A stretch of 64,000 nt of DNA from an uncultured Balneola sp. (GCA_902529365.1 CABZWK010000011.1:1-64000); one strand, 5' to 3'. Counted from the first letter of the stretch, positions 18,127 to 28,475 are shown. Notes: a model not told the origin generated them from the letters alone. Numbers and translations: made by a program.

Positions 18127-18591
18127 ATGTGTATGATACCAGATAGAGTCCTTGAGGTTATGTTAAATGGATATGGCCATTTTGGTTCAACGTCTAACAA
18201 TTTAATTCCCGCTCATATTGACACATTAGGAGCTTCTTCAAACCCCGAAAATGATGAAGCAACTTTTTTTGTTCGAAAATCATTAGCCGAAAAAACCCTA
18301 ATAAATTTAGATAGCAATGGAATGGCTTCAATATATTTAGGGCTTCCTTCTCATGAGGCATATCAAATTAAGGGTCATTTTATTGGGTCACGAGATTTAA
18401 CAGCCGAAGAATTAGAAACATCCAGTAAAATCAGAAACTATTTTGTTGATATGATTAGTGCAATGGGGTTACCGAGAGAGAATATAGAAAAGTTGTATGG
18501 TGTTGCTCCGGATATTGGCTTGACAGTTAAAATTGAAAATATTTATATCCAAACACCCGGACCTGAAGCGGGAACTAAATTAGAATTCTAA
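18127..18591 (+). CDS. pyridoxamine 5'-phosphate oxidase-like (FMN-binding split-barrel) protein
   Basis: 154 aa; split-barrel-like pattern (ATFFVRKSLAEKTLINLDSNGMASIYLGLPSHEAYQIKGHFI) beside a second PNPOx-like gene. Confidence 0.6.
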   Translation: MCMIPDRVLEVMLNGYGHFGSTSNNLIPAHIDTLGASSNPENDEATFFVRKSLAEKTLINLDSNGMASIYLGLPSHEAYQIKGHFIGSRDLTAEELETSSKIRNYFVDMISAMGLPRENIEKLYGVAPDIGLTVKIENIYIQTPGPEAGTKLEF

Positions 18592-18601
18592 TATTTGATA
18601 A

Positions 18602-18994
18602 ATGATTCAAGAAAAACATCAATTTGCAATGAATGGGATGTATCCTAGTACCTTTTCAACTTGTTCAAAAGAAGGGATACCAAATACAACTGTAATATCT
18701 CAAGTTTGGTATGTAGATGAAGAGCATATAGCTTTATCATTTCAATTTTTTAGTAAGACTAGAAGAAATATCTCTGAAAATCCTCTTGGTTACTTATCAA
18801 TAATTAATCCAATGACTATGGACATGTACGGACTTGAAATAGAATTTGTTCGGTCAGAAACGGAGGGTGATTTATTTGACGATATGGACATGAAGCTGCA
18901 AGCTATAGCTTCAATGTCAGGAATGGAAGATGTTTTTGAATTAAAGGCAGCCGATATCTATAAAGTGCAAAACATTAAAGACATAAATCTATAA
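18602..18994 (+). CDS. pyridoxamine 5'-phosphate oxidase family protein
   Basis: STFSTCSKEGIPNTTVISQVWYVDEEHIALSFQFFSKTRRNISENPLGYLSI is typical of PNPOx-like split barrels. Confidence 0.75.
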   Translation: MIQEKHQFAMNGMYPSTFSTCSKEGIPNTTVISQVWYVDEEHIALSFQFFSKTRRNISENPLGYLSIINPMTMDMYGLEIEFVRSETEGDLFDDMDMKLQAIASMSGMEDVFELKAADIYKVQNIKDINL

Positions 18995-19058
18995 TAATAA
19001 TCATCCACTATAACATTATTTATAATGTCATAGATTAAAATAAATTAAGAATTATAAT

Positions 19059-20573
19059 ATGGATGGCAAATTAGAGAAGGTTGAAAATAGAACAGAACAA
19101 GAGCGACTTCTTGAAAGAAAAAAAAGAGAAATAGAATTAATCAAAGAGGTTTCAGGTCAAATAAACAAGACACTAGATATTAATTTTATTGCCCAAACAA
19201 TGCTTGAGCTAATGGATAAACATTTTGGCTTTGAGCACTCAATGATATTAACACTAGATAACAATAATGAATCTTTAAGTGTTCTTGCAACACACGGTTA
19301 TAAAGATCAGGGAATTGGCGCTAAAGTTAGAGTTGGTGTGGGTGTAATAGGAATAGTGGCTAAACGTAAAAAGTTAATGAGAATGGCCAATATGCGAATG
19401 CAAATGAACTATATGCATGCTGTAAAAAAGGAAGTAATCAAATCAAATAGTGATAAAATAAAAGAAACGGTTCCCCTACCGGGTCTGAAAGATGTCGAGT
19501 CACAAATTGCTATACCAATGATATTAGATGAGGAATTGGTTGGGGTATTTTCTGTTGAAAGCCAAAAATTAAATCTATTTGACAAAGAGGACGAATTAAT
19601 AATAACAATTTTAGCAAACCAAACTGCAAGTGCACTCAAGCATGCCAATCTCTACAAGCTCGAACAAGAACGATTAAATCAATTAAATCAAGCACACTCA
19701 GATCTAGCTGACCTTAATCAAAATCTGGAGAAAAAAGTAGAGGAGCGAACCTCTGAGTTAGTTGAACTATCAAAAAAGCTAGCTAAATATTTTTCCCCTC
19801 AAGTTTATGAATCAATTTTTTCAGGAAAACTTGATGTAACTGTAAAAACTCAGCGTAAACAATTAACAGTTTTTTTCTCCGACCTACAGGGGTTCACAGA
19901 ATTAACAGAACGTTTAGAGCCTGAAATTCTAACCGAGCTACTCACTGATTATCTCACAGAGATGTCTAAAATAGCTATAAAATGGGGCGGAACAATAGAT
20001 AAATATATCGGTGATGCTATCTTGGTTTTCTTTGGGGATCCATCATCTAATGGACATCGAGAAGACGCTATAAATTGTGTTGCTATGGCTTCTGAAATGA
20101 TTGAGAAATTGAGTGGTATTCGAAATAAATGGCTAAATCGTGGAGTATCAAAAACCTTAAATGCTCGCATAGGTATACATTCAGCTGTTTGCACCGTTGG
20201 GAATTTTGGGTCTCAAGACCGGTTAGACTATACAGTAATTGGCAACGGGGTTAACTTAGCGTCACGATTAGAGTCTAATGCAAAAGCAAATAAAATTCTT
20301 ATTTCTGAAGACACTTATTTATTAATAAAAGAAACCTTCACTTGTATTGAAAAAGAAACTATTTCAGTAAAAGGTGTTTCGTATCCGGTAAAGACTTATG
20401 AAGTTCTTGAGAAAAAGGAAGCTTCAAAAGTAAAGATTCAACCTATAAATAAAGAAATGCCAGGGTTTTCTCTAAAGTATAATCCATCTGAGCTCTCAGA
20501 TAATGATACCGCGATTAAGTTAGTCTCTGATGTGTTAAAAAGACTTGAAAAACAAAAAAGCCTTGATGATTAA
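19059..20573 (+). CDS. GAF domain-containing class III adenylate/guanylate cyclase
   Basis: GAF-like N-terminus, coiled coil, cyclase core TVFFSDLQGFTELTERLEPE...KWGGTIDKYIGDAILVFFGDP...GIHSAVCTVGNFGSQDRLDYTVIGNGVNLASRLES. Confidence 0.92.
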   Translation: MDGKLEKVENRTEQERLLERKKREIELIKEVSGQINKTLDINFIAQTMLELMDKHFGFEHSMILTLDNNNESLSVLATHGYKDQGIGAKVRVGVGVIGIVAKRKKLMRMANMRMQMNYMHAVKKEVIKSNSDKIKETVPLPGLKDVESQIAIPMILDEELVGVFSVESQKLNLFDKEDELIITILANQTASALKHANLYKLEQERLNQLNQAHSDLADLNQNLEKKVEERTSELVELSKKLAKYFSPQVYESIFSGKLDVTVKTQRKQLTVFFSDLQGFTELTERLEPEILTELLTDYLTEMSKIAIKWGGTIDKYIGDAILVFFGDPSSNGHREDAINCVAMASEMIEKLSGIRNKWLNRGVSKTLNARIGIHSAVCTVGNFGSQDRLDYTVIGNGVNLASRLESNAKANKILISEDTYLLIKETFTCIEKETISVKGVSYPVKTYEVLEKKEASKVKIQPINKEMPGFSLKYNPSELSDNDTAIKLVSDVLKRLEKQKSLDD

Positions 20574-20634
20574 TTCATACTCATCATATACTTAACATTA
20601 TTCGTCCACAACTCTTGTTATCTCTTTAAAATTT

Positions 20635-20754
20635 ATGCGGCTTAGTTTTATACTATTTACCATCATATGTTTCATTTACCCGACAAATCTCCTCGGACAA
20701 ACTGATGCTGATGGGCGTACAACTAATTTAGGTACAACCATCCTGGTCAGCTAG
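20635..20754 (+). pseudogene. truncated exported-protein remnant
   Basis: 39 codons MRLSFILFTIICFIYPTNLLGQTDADGRTTNLGTTILVS*; a signal-peptide-like start followed by an early stop. Confidence 0.4.
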
Positions 20755-20970
20755 CTTACCATACTCAGTCAAGAACTGATGTATTAAGATATATTCTATG
20801 CTCAATTTAGCTTTAAAAATATAATCATACATACCTGTTATGTGCGATCAGCAGTGTCTCACCAATATTTAATACTTTACTGTTTACAATAGTCAGATTA
20901 TCTCGTATTTTTGTTGTCTTTAAAAATAGTGAAACTAATGTGGCGCCTATGGCGGCTGCCTACTTTAAAA

Positions 20971-21041
20971 GGCGACATGGCCGAGTGGCTAGGCAGAGGT
21001 CTGCAAAACCTTCTACGGCGGTTCGAATCCGCCTGTCGCCT
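20971..21041 (+). tRNA. tRNA-Cys (GCA)
   Basis: Cloverleaf by eye: acceptor GGCGACA/TGTCGCC, anticodon loop ctGCAaa, T-arm GGTTCGAATCC. Confidence 0.93.
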
Positions 21042-21075
21042 CATATATTTCATAAATTATTTGACATATTGACAA

Positions 21076-21148
21076 GCCGCGTTCGTCTAGAGGCCTAGGA
21101 CGCCGCCCTTTCACGGCGGTAGCACGGGTTCGAATCCCGTACGCGGTA
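21076..21148 (+). tRNA. tRNA-Glu (TTC)
   Basis: Acceptor GCCGCGT/ACGCGGT, anticodon loop ctTTCac, T-arm GGGTTCGAATCCC. Confidence 0.93.
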
Positions 21149-21156
21149 CCATTTAT

Positions 21157-21232
21157 GGAGCCCGTAGCTCAGTCGGTTAGAGCGCCAGGTTGTGGCCCTG
21201 GAGGCCGTGGGTTCAATTCCCATCGGGCTCCC
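21157..21232 (+). tRNA. tRNA-His (GTG)
   Basis: Acceptor GGAGCCC/GGGCTCC with C discriminator, anticodon loop ttGTGgc, T-arm GGGTTCAATTCCC. Confidence 0.93.
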
Positions 21233-21246
21233 AAAATGAAAAATAT

Positions 21247-21319
21247 GCCGCGTTCGTCTAGAGGCCTAGGACGCCGCCCTTTCACGGCGGTAGCACGGGT
21301 TCGAATCCCGTACGCGGTA
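21247..21319 (+). tRNA. tRNA-Glu (TTC), second identical copy
   Basis: 73 nt identical to 21076-21148. Confidence 0.93.
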
Positions 21320-21447
21320 CTTTTTTTTGAATCCCTTAGTTATCATACCAAGATCAAATCACCCACCTTGTTTAGACTAGGCTCTATTATCGATTTCATA
21401 TTCAAACAATTTAAAATGTGCAAATAGAACTATTCAACTGGAATAAT

Positions 21448-23031
21448 CTATTTAACCAGCATTTCTAAATTTTTGCCTTTAGTCTCGGGTAAATAACGGT
21501 AAATAACCCACCAACCAATTGCTGCGATAGATGCGAATATTGCATAGGTATATCCATCTCCAATTATGTTGAGTCCAATAGGGAAGACTAATTGAGTTAC
21601 CCAACTAGTGAAAGAATTCAAAAAACCTACAATAGAAATACCTAAACCTCTTAAATGGGTCGGAAATATTTCTGATAAAATTACCCACATTACAGGACCT
21701 AGGGAGCAAGCAAAACTTGCAACAAACCCAAGAATTCCTAGTAAAACCATCCATGAATTAAACTGTTTTGATTCTAATACCAATACTCGAAAGATGCTTA
21801 ATTTGTCGTTATCAGACACATTTTCTTTCTCAATCCAACTTATTTGGTTCAATGCTCTAGTAAGCTCAACCTTAAAAGCCCCTTCATTGGTATGGTTAAC
21901 CCCTATTAACTCTTGAAATACCTGAAATGGCCGATCAAATTCGAACTGATGCTCATATTTAGCAATAATTTCCTTCGTTAAAACATACTTTGCATTGGCA
22001 AACCCATAAGCAGTTATACTCATACTTAAAATCATCCCCACTAAGCCCCATAACAGTAAAAATCTTCGCCCATATCGATCTATGGTGAGAAAGGCAAACA
22101 GGGTAAATACTATGTTGATAACTCCTACCGCTACGGTTTGTGCAAGGGAGGCATCAATACCAATACCTGTTTTTTCAAAAATACTTGTAGCGTAAAAGAA
22201 AATAGCATTAATACCTGTAATCTGTTGAAGGATCCCTAAAAATATGGCAACCAAGAAAATCGGTCGCCATCTTGAGCTCCATAACAATGAAACATTCTTT
22301 TTATGATGCATAACCGAGCGTAATAGAGAACTAGAAACCGATCGGTTTTCCTCTAATAAAGAATGTTCTAGTTCCATTGATTTTAGTGGGTTAGCTAAAC
22401 CCGCTCGACTCATTAACCAAACAGGAGATTCTGGAATCTTGGGTAAGAGTATGACAAATAATAGGGCAGGTAATAATTCAACCGCTAACATCCATCGCCA
22501 GATGTTAGGCTCGCTTACCCATTGGTCAAGGTATACTCCTATGAAGTAATTACTGAAATAGGCAGTTAAAAAACCAATCACAATATTCATTTGTTGCATG
22601 GATACTAAACGCCCTCTTTGCTTGGTTGGTGATATCTCCGATATATAAACAGGAACAATGATAAGCGCACCACCAAATGCCATACCACCTAGCATTCTAG
22701 CAGCAACTAAACTCCCTATATTTTGGGAGATAGCGGATAAAAAGGCCGATAAAACATAGCAAAATGCGACAATTTGTAGCGTTTTTTTCCGTCCTATTCG
22801 ATCACTCAACACCCCACTCCCCAACATGGCAAACATAGCTGAAAATGCCGGTGCACTCACAATCCAGCCTTTATTTAAGCTAGATAAGTCATATAAGGCA
22901 TCTAAATATACTATTGCACCTGATATCACCGAGGCATCAAATCCAAATAAAAAGCCGCCAATCGAAACAATAAGAGTACAGAATAGTGGGGACCGTTTTT
23001 GCATGGGTAAGCTAGCTTGATTATTTCGCAC
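21448..23031 (-). CDS. MFS sugar porter family transporter
   Basis: GFLFGFDASVISGAI, LSDRIGRKK, PESPVWL, QQITGINAIFFYATSIF, DRYGRRFLL, PETKGKNLEML. Confidence 0.93.
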   Translation of the reverse strand: MRNNQASLPMQKRSPLFCTLIVSIGGFLFGFDASVISGAIVYLDALYDLSSLNKGWIVSAPAFSAMFAMLGSGVLSDRIGRKKTLQIVAFCYVLSAFLSAISQNIGSLVAARMLGGMAFGGALIIVPVYISEISPTKQRGRLVSMQQMNIVIGFLTAYFSNYFIGVYLDQWVSEPNIWRWMLAVELLPALLFVILLPKIPESPVWLMSRAGLANPLKSMELEHSLLEENRSVSSSLLRSVMHHKKNVSLLWSSRWRPIFLVAIFLGILQQITGINAIFFYATSIFEKTGIGIDASLAQTVAVGVINIVFTLFAFLTIDRYGRRFLLLWGLVGMILSMSITAYGFANAKYVLTKEIIAKYEHQFEFDRPFQVFQELIGVNHTNEGAFKVELTRALNQISWIEKENVSDNDKLSIFRVLVLESKQFNSWMVLLGILGFVASFACSLGPVMWVILSEIFPTHLRGLGISIVGFLNSFTSWVTQLVFPIGLNIIGDGYTYAIFASIAAIGWWVIYRYLPETKGKNLEMLVK

Positions 23032-23163
23032 TTACTGCAATGTACATAATTCTTAGGAGTTGGCTCCTCTTAGCTTAAATAAGATTAAGTCGGGTTCATG
23101 TTGAAAACTAAGAAATTCCATTATATTGATTAAATGTGTAAATTATAGAGATTTTGACCAGAT

Positions 23164-24171
23164 ATGAGAATTACACTTAAACACATTGCGGAGAAAACTG
23201 GCTACTCTATTTCAACTGTATCTAGAGTATTAAATGGAACCAATAAAATTAGCTTGGATGTGCAAAGAAGAATCGTTCAAGTGGCCGAGGAACTGGATTA
23301 CCCATTTAATAAAAACCAGATACCGATGTATTCTAATGGTACTAAGGATATCGTTCTCATTTCAGAACTGGCTTATGGTGAATTTTATGCCTCGGCCTAT
23401 ACTGGTTACTTTAATGCAGCCGCAATACTAGATGTTAACTTGTCACTAATTAGTGCGAATCAGCACGAGAAGAGTCTTTTTAATATAATCACCGCTCGTA
23501 TACAGCACCAAGTAGATGGGATCGCACTTTTTGTGCCGACTATGGAATATAAAGATTACAATAAGCTATTAGATGATCTGAACAAAGCTCAAGTTTCCAT
23601 TCCTATCATTTCCAATGGTCTCATTGAAAATCCAATCCTACCCACCATTACCTTTGATGGTTACTCAGGAGGTTTTATTGCCGCTGAATGTTTTGATCAG
23701 CGAAATATGAAAAGTGTGGGTATTGTAAAAGGACCTTCGGGTAAAGCAGAAAGCAGTTTTCGTGCTAATGGATTCAAAGATTATTGTATGCACCATAATC
23801 TAGAAGTGGTTTGGGAAGTACAAGGGGATTTCACCTTTGACAGTGGTTACAAATCTTTTGAGTCCTTTCAACATAGTATCCAACAGCCGCAAGGTATTTT
23901 CTTTAGTAATGATTTGATGGCTGCTGGTTTTAGTATAGCTGCTACTAATGCAGGGTTACAAATTCCGCGAGATGTTTCGATCATTGGATATGACAACTTA
24001 CCTGTTTGTTATCAACTGCAGCCCAATCTTAGCTCCATACAAACTGATTTTGAAGAACTCGGAAGACTAAGCATACAAACCTTATTGGATATAATAGAGA
24101 GGAAGGATCGTCTACGATCGACCCTTAGCCTAGTCCCCGTCTCTCTTAATAGAAAAAAATCTATTGGATAG
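23164..24171 (+). CDS. LacI family transcriptional regulator
   Basis: N-terminal HTH ITLKHIAEKTGYSISTVSRVLNGTNKISLDVQRRI and periplasmic-binding-like effector domain. Confidence 0.95.
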   Translation: MRITLKHIAEKTGYSISTVSRVLNGTNKISLDVQRRIVQVAEELDYPFNKNQIPMYSNGTKDIVLISELAYGEFYASAYTGYFNAAAILDVNLSLISANQHEKSLFNIITARIQHQVDGIALFVPTMEYKDYNKLLDDLNKAQVSIPIISNGLIENPILPTITFDGYSGGFIAAECFDQRNMKSVGIVKGPSGKAESSFRANGFKDYCMHHNLEVVWEVQGDFTFDSGYKSFESFQHSIQQPQGIFFSNDLMAAGFSIAATNAGLQIPRDVSIIGYDNLPVCYQLQPNLSSIQTDFEELGRLSIQTLLDIIERKDRLRSTLSLVPVSLNRKKSIG

Positions 24172-24197
24172 ACCAAACCATACACAGTAGTGAGGTC

Positions 24198-25148
24198 TTA
24201 TTCACTTCGCTTTCTGATAATTGGTTGTCTATTGTGTATATGATTCTTGTTGATAAGCTCGCCTAAAAAACCAGTGGATAAGAATTGCACACCTAAAACC
24301 GTTAACAAAATTCCGAGAAATAGTAAGGGACGGTTGCCTATTCCTGCATTATAAAAAATCCGAATTCCTGCCAAATAAAAGTTAATAAGAGAACCACCCG
24401 CCATCAGTAAAACACCAATGGTTCCAAAGAAATGCATGGGTTTTTGCAGATATTTCTGAACAAAAAGAATGGTTATCAAATCCAAAAAACCGTTGATAAA
24501 TCTAGACAATCCAAATTTTGTAGTACCATATTTTCTTGCTCTATGCTGGACAACTTGCTCTGTAATTCGTCCAAAACCAGCTCTTTTCGCTAATAAAGGA
24601 ATGTATCGATGTAATTCTCCATACAACTGAATATGAGTTAAAACATTTGCTCTATAGGCTTTCAAACCACAATTGAAGTCATGTAAATGAATGCCAGCAG
24701 CTCTTCGTGTAACCCAATTAAAAAATTTAGATGGTATGGTTTTACTTACTGGGTCAAATCGTTCTTTCTTCCAACCGCTAACAAGATCATAACCCGATTC
24801 CAAGGTACGTAACATTTGTTCGATTTCAGCTGGATCGTCTTGTAGATCAGCATCCATCGTAACAACATATTGCCCTTGGACCTCATTAAAACCAGCCTGT
24901 AATGCGTAACTCTTACCCTGGTTAACACCCAGTGAGATACCCTTTATCTGTTTATTAGCCTCAACTAATTGTTCAATGATATTCCATGACGAATCCGTTG
25001 ACCCATCGTCCACAAAGATGAGTTCAAAGCTTCTAGAGGGCAACGCTCGTTTTATTTGATCGACTAATTCGGGAAGTGATTCTTCCTCATTGTAAAGAGG
25101 AACTACAATGCTAAGTTCTAAACCTTTATGTTCGGTAGCTGGATTCAC
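24198..25148 (-). CDS. family 2 glycosyltransferase (DPM1/ArnC-like, two C-terminal TM segments)
   Basis: LSIVVPLYNEEESLPELVDQI, IFVDDGSTDSSW, TMDADLQDDPAEI, C-terminal hydrophobic helices. Confidence 0.93.
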   Translation of the reverse strand: MNPATEHKGLELSIVVPLYNEEESLPELVDQIKRALPSRSFELIFVDDGSTDSSWNIIEQLVEANKQIKGISLGVNQGKSYALQAGFNEVQGQYVVTMDADLQDDPAEIEQMLRTLESGYDLVSGWKKERFDPVSKTIPSKFFNWVTRRAAGIHLHDFNCGLKAYRANVLTHIQLYGELHRYIPLLAKRAGFGRITEQVVQHRARKYGTTKFGLSRFINGFLDLITILFVQKYLQKPMHFFGTIGVLLMAGGSLINFYLAGIRIFYNAGIGNRPLLFLGILLTVLGVQFLSTGFLGELINKNHIHNRQPIIRKRSE

Positions 25149-25221
25149 AACAAACGACTTTATTGATTCTGAAATAAAAAACGTACTTTATTAAAGATTT
25201 AAAATACACTTTATATAGGCT

Positions 25222-25554
25222 ATGAAAAAATTGTATTATTCAATGGGTGAGGTAAGTACACTAACTAATTTACCCCCACATGTGTTAAGGAATTGGGAAA
25301 AAACATACCAAGAGCTTAAACCAAAAAAAAATAGTGCGGGTAATCGTGCCTATACCGATGAGGATGTAGCACTTATCTTCAAGATCAAAGAGTTGGTTGA
25401 AGACCAAAAGTTTACTAGTGATGGAGTAAAAAAAGTCTTAAAAAACATGGATCCAACCCAAGGCCTACATACTCAATCAGCTCTCACCCCGGAGATGCGA
25501 AAAGATTTAACGGAAGTGAGAATTTTTATGACTCAACTTCTTCAAAAGCTTTAG
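25222..25554 (+). CDS. MerR family transcriptional regulator
   Basis: YYSMGEVSTLTNLPPHVLRNWEKTYQELKPKKNSAGNRAYTDEDVALIFKIKELV. Confidence 0.9.
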   Translation: MKKLYYSMGEVSTLTNLPPHVLRNWEKTYQELKPKKNSAGNRAYTDEDVALIFKIKELVEDQKFTSDGVKKVLKNMDPTQGLHTQSALTPEMRKDLTEVRIFMTQLLQKL

Positions 25555-26497
25555 TGCGCTGTGATAGAATAAGCACAAAAATAAAAATGACAGACAAAAT
25601 TAAAGCCACACCGAGCAGGTGAAGCACCTGCAACACTCCCGGCATATCTAACCATTGAAGGCCTATCCCAATCATAATTTGAGATATAACCCCAATAGGA
25701 ATGGCATAGCCAAGCATAATAAACCCTTTTGTGCCACTGTACCTTCTACCTGTTAGATTCTTTGAAAACCTATAAACACGATAAGAAAGCAGCGCTATTG
25801 TGATAATTAGAAGCCATGAGAAACTTCTATGAATTTTATAGATTATTCCTAACTGCTCAATCCATAGACTTCGATCTGTCAAACCCATCCCCATTTTCAC
25901 CACATCAATAGACTCACGAACCTGGGTTCCAAGTACCATTTGTATTATGCTTAACAAACCAATAACGATACCTAATTGTAAGAATTGTTGTTTTGATTTT
26001 TGACTCATCTGTAATTCAACAAAATCTTCTTTTGATTTAAAACTCGCATATAAAAGTACTCCTACGATAATCATAGCCAGTAGCATATGTAGAGTAATCA
26101 TACCTGATGCGAGCCCAGAGCGCACCACCTGCCCTCCAAGCCACGCTTGAAATAATACTAGAATCAAGGCAAGTAAAGAAGATATCGTAACACTGGGTTT
26201 AGATCGTCGATATCTAAGGGAGGTTAAAAAATTAGCGGCGATAAAAAACCCAACCAATACCCCTATTAGCCTATTCACATACTCGGTCCATGTTTTGAAT
26301 GCATTGAAACTGTCTACATCAAACCCTTTAGGCAGATCTGACACATGCATAGGAGGTATCCATAACCCATAGCACTTTGGCCAGTCAGGGCAGCCTAATC
26401 CAGCGCCCGCAGCTCGGACTATCCCTCCCACCATGATTAGAAATAGAGTAGCTGCTATGGTGCTTAAAGCAGTTTTTTGATAGAGATTTAATTTCAT
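25526..26497 (-). CDS. ctaA: heme A synthase, CtaA/COX15
   Basis: VGGIVRAAGAGLGCPDWPKCYG, EYVNRLIGVLVG, multi-TM; adjacent to divergent heme O synthase. Confidence 0.93.
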   Translation of the reverse strand: MKLNLYQKTALSTIAATLFLIMVGGIVRAAGAGLGCPDWPKCYGLWIPPMHVSDLPKGFDVDSFNAFKTWTEYVNRLIGVLVGFFIAANFLTSLRYRRSKPSVTISSLLALILVLFQAWLGGQVVRSGLASGMITLHMLLAMIIVGVLLYASFKSKEDFVELQMSQKSKQQFLQLGIVIGLLSIIQMVLGTQVRESIDVVKMGMGLTDRSLWIEQLGIIYKIHRSFSWLLIITIALLSYRVYRFSKNLTGRRYSGTKGFIMLGYAIPIGVISQIMIGIGLQWLDMPGVLQVLHLLGVALILSVIFIFVLILSQRTKAFEEVES

Positions 26498-26582
26498 CTT
26501 TAGGAGGTTCTTTTACCTACAATTAAATCGATTATTCGTTATTTTTGGAATTCCAAATTTACACTTATGAACGCATATTTGC

Positions 26583-27497
26583 TTGAATATCATCGAAAAT
26601 AAGTTATCCTTCCAAAACAGCCTTCGCGCTAAATTATCCGATTACTATATACTTACTAAGCCCGGCATCACATTGACCGTACTAATAAGTATGTTAATGG
26701 GTTTTTTGATGGCAAGCGTTGTGGTTAAAGGGGCTATTGATTGGGTCTTATTGATCCATGCAACCATAGGTACCTATCTCATTGCAGGAGGTACTGCCGC
26801 ACACAATCAATTTTTAGAAAGAGGCCTTGACGGATTAATGAACAGAACTAAGGCACGTCCATTGCCGACCCAACGAATTTCAGCCGTTGAAGGCAAACTA
26901 TTTTCAGTCAGTTTAATCATTGTTGGCTTAGGTTATCTAGTGTGGTTTACCCACCTTGTTGCGGGAGCTGTTTCGTTAGCAACTACGCTCATTTACTTGG
27001 GATTATATACCCCTATGAAGCAAAAGACAGCATTTAATATCGTGGTCGGGGCGGTTCCAGGGGCTCTGCCTCCAGTTGGAGGATGGGCTGCGGTAACAGG
27101 GACCGTTGTCGATCCTGGGATGTGGGTATTATTTGCCATCGTTTTTTTCTGGCAAATACCTCATGTTATGGCCATTGCTTGGGTCTGTAAAGATGATTAC
27201 TCTGGAGCAGGTTTTAAAATGCTTCCTAAAGGTGATCACAATGGGCAAAAAACCTCCATTTATGCCCTTATCTGCATACTAATTTTATTTGGAGTCAATT
27301 ATTCATTATATGCCCTCGGCTTAGCTAATGCCTTGTTTTTGATAAGTAGCATCCTCATAGGACTGTTTTTTCTTTTTTTTGGTTTACGTTTCATCCAATC
27401 AAGATCTCATAAAACAGCACGGGCACTCATGTTTGCCTCTATTGCATATCTACCTCTTATCTGGCTTGTTTTAAGCATCGATGTTCTAATTTACTAA
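26583..27497 (+). CDS. ctaB: protoheme IX farnesyltransferase (heme O synthase)
   Basis: UbiA family: LTKPGITLTVLIS, NQFLERGLDGLMNRTKARPLP, YTPMKQKTAFNIVVGAVPGALPPVGGW. Predicted start is TTG. Confidence 0.93.
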   Translation: MNIIENKLSFQNSLRAKLSDYYILTKPGITLTVLISMLMGFLMASVVVKGAIDWVLLIHATIGTYLIAGGTAAHNQFLERGLDGLMNRTKARPLPTQRISAVEGKLFSVSLIIVGLGYLVWFTHLVAGAVSLATTLIYLGLYTPMKQKTAFNIVVGAVPGALPPVGGWAAVTGTVVDPGMWVLFAIVFFWQIPHVMAIAWVCKDDYSGAGFKMLPKGDHNGQKTSIYALICILILFGVNYSLYALGLANALFLISSILIGLFFLFFGLRFIQSRSHKTARALMFASIAYLPLIWLVLSIDVLIY

Positions 27498-27522
27498 TCC
27501 CAAATTCTCAAAGAATTACCCT

Positions 27523-28350
27523 ATGCATTATTACCGGGTTCGTGACATTGCCGACACACTAAATGATAGTTTTGATTATCTAAGAGCACATGGAAAACAT
27601 TTATTGGGTATTTGGAGCCTGTTTGCTGCCCCACTTATCTTGCTACATCATTTTTTGTTATCTAAACTGCCTCTTGAAGAAATACTGCAGCAATTTGAAT
27701 CAGAAGAGTTACTGCTTGGGTTCAACGGGTTAGATGCAATTGATTCAATGATGGGACCCATGTACCCTTTAGTCATTATTTCCGCTATTCTAAGTCAAGC
27801 AACCTCTGTAGTAATAATACTTGAACACATCAAATGCACCAAGGACGCTGAACCCATGAACCCGGAAGATATCCCTCCATTATTCCCTAAAATTTTAGGA
27901 TTCAGTGTACTTTATCTTTCGGTTTCCATGATTTTAGGTCTTTCAATGCTCTTCTTTTTCTTTCCATTTTTGTTCATGGGAACCAAATTAGCAGTTAGTT
28001 TTCAAAGCTACATTATCGGAGAAAAGTCACTGGTAGAAAGCTTGGTTCATAGCTGGAACATAACTAGCTACCAGGCATGGCCAACTTTTGGGCTTTTGAT
28101 TATTCTACTTCTTCTGATTCTCATGATTAGCTCATTAATTCAAATACCTAATGAATTCATTCGAATAGGTTTAGATAAGGTGTCATGGATGGGCAGTGAT
28201 ATAGGTGTATTTATTTCTACATTAGTCAGTGGCTTGTTCAACGTTTTAACCGCTCTCACTACTATAGTATTTCAGACCGTATTGAGTTTTCATTTTTTCA
28301 ATCTAAGCGCTAGATACTCCAGTGAGATTACAATAACACCAACAAAGTAG
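27523..28350 (+). CDS. hypothetical multi-pass membrane protein
   Basis: 275 aa ORF with several hydrophobic segments, 25 bp after ctaB. Confidence 0.7.
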   Translation: MHYYRVRDIADTLNDSFDYLRAHGKHLLGIWSLFAAPLILLHHFLLSKLPLEEILQQFESEELLLGFNGLDAIDSMMGPMYPLVIISAILSQATSVVIILEHIKCTKDAEPMNPEDIPPLFPKILGFSVLYLSVSMILGLSMLFFFFPFLFMGTKLAVSFQSYIIGEKSLVESLVHSWNITSYQAWPTFGLLIILLLLILMISSLIQIPNEFIRIGLDKVSWMGSDIGVFISTLVSGLFNVLTALTTIVFQTVLSFHFFNLSARYSSEITITPTK

Positions 28351-28475
28351 CTTTTAGTTACGCTAATATCTTTGTGTATTCAGTAAATGTAAAGAGTACT
28401 GACAATTTAATTTTAACAGATTAAACTGTTAAATAAAGGCCTGCTAATGCACAGGTCAATTAATTCGATACCCGA

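Noticed and set aside
21155-21427. 90-aa [31 protein letters not shown]...
   Set aside because: Spans tRNA-His and tRNA-Glu; a known type of spurious tRNA translation.
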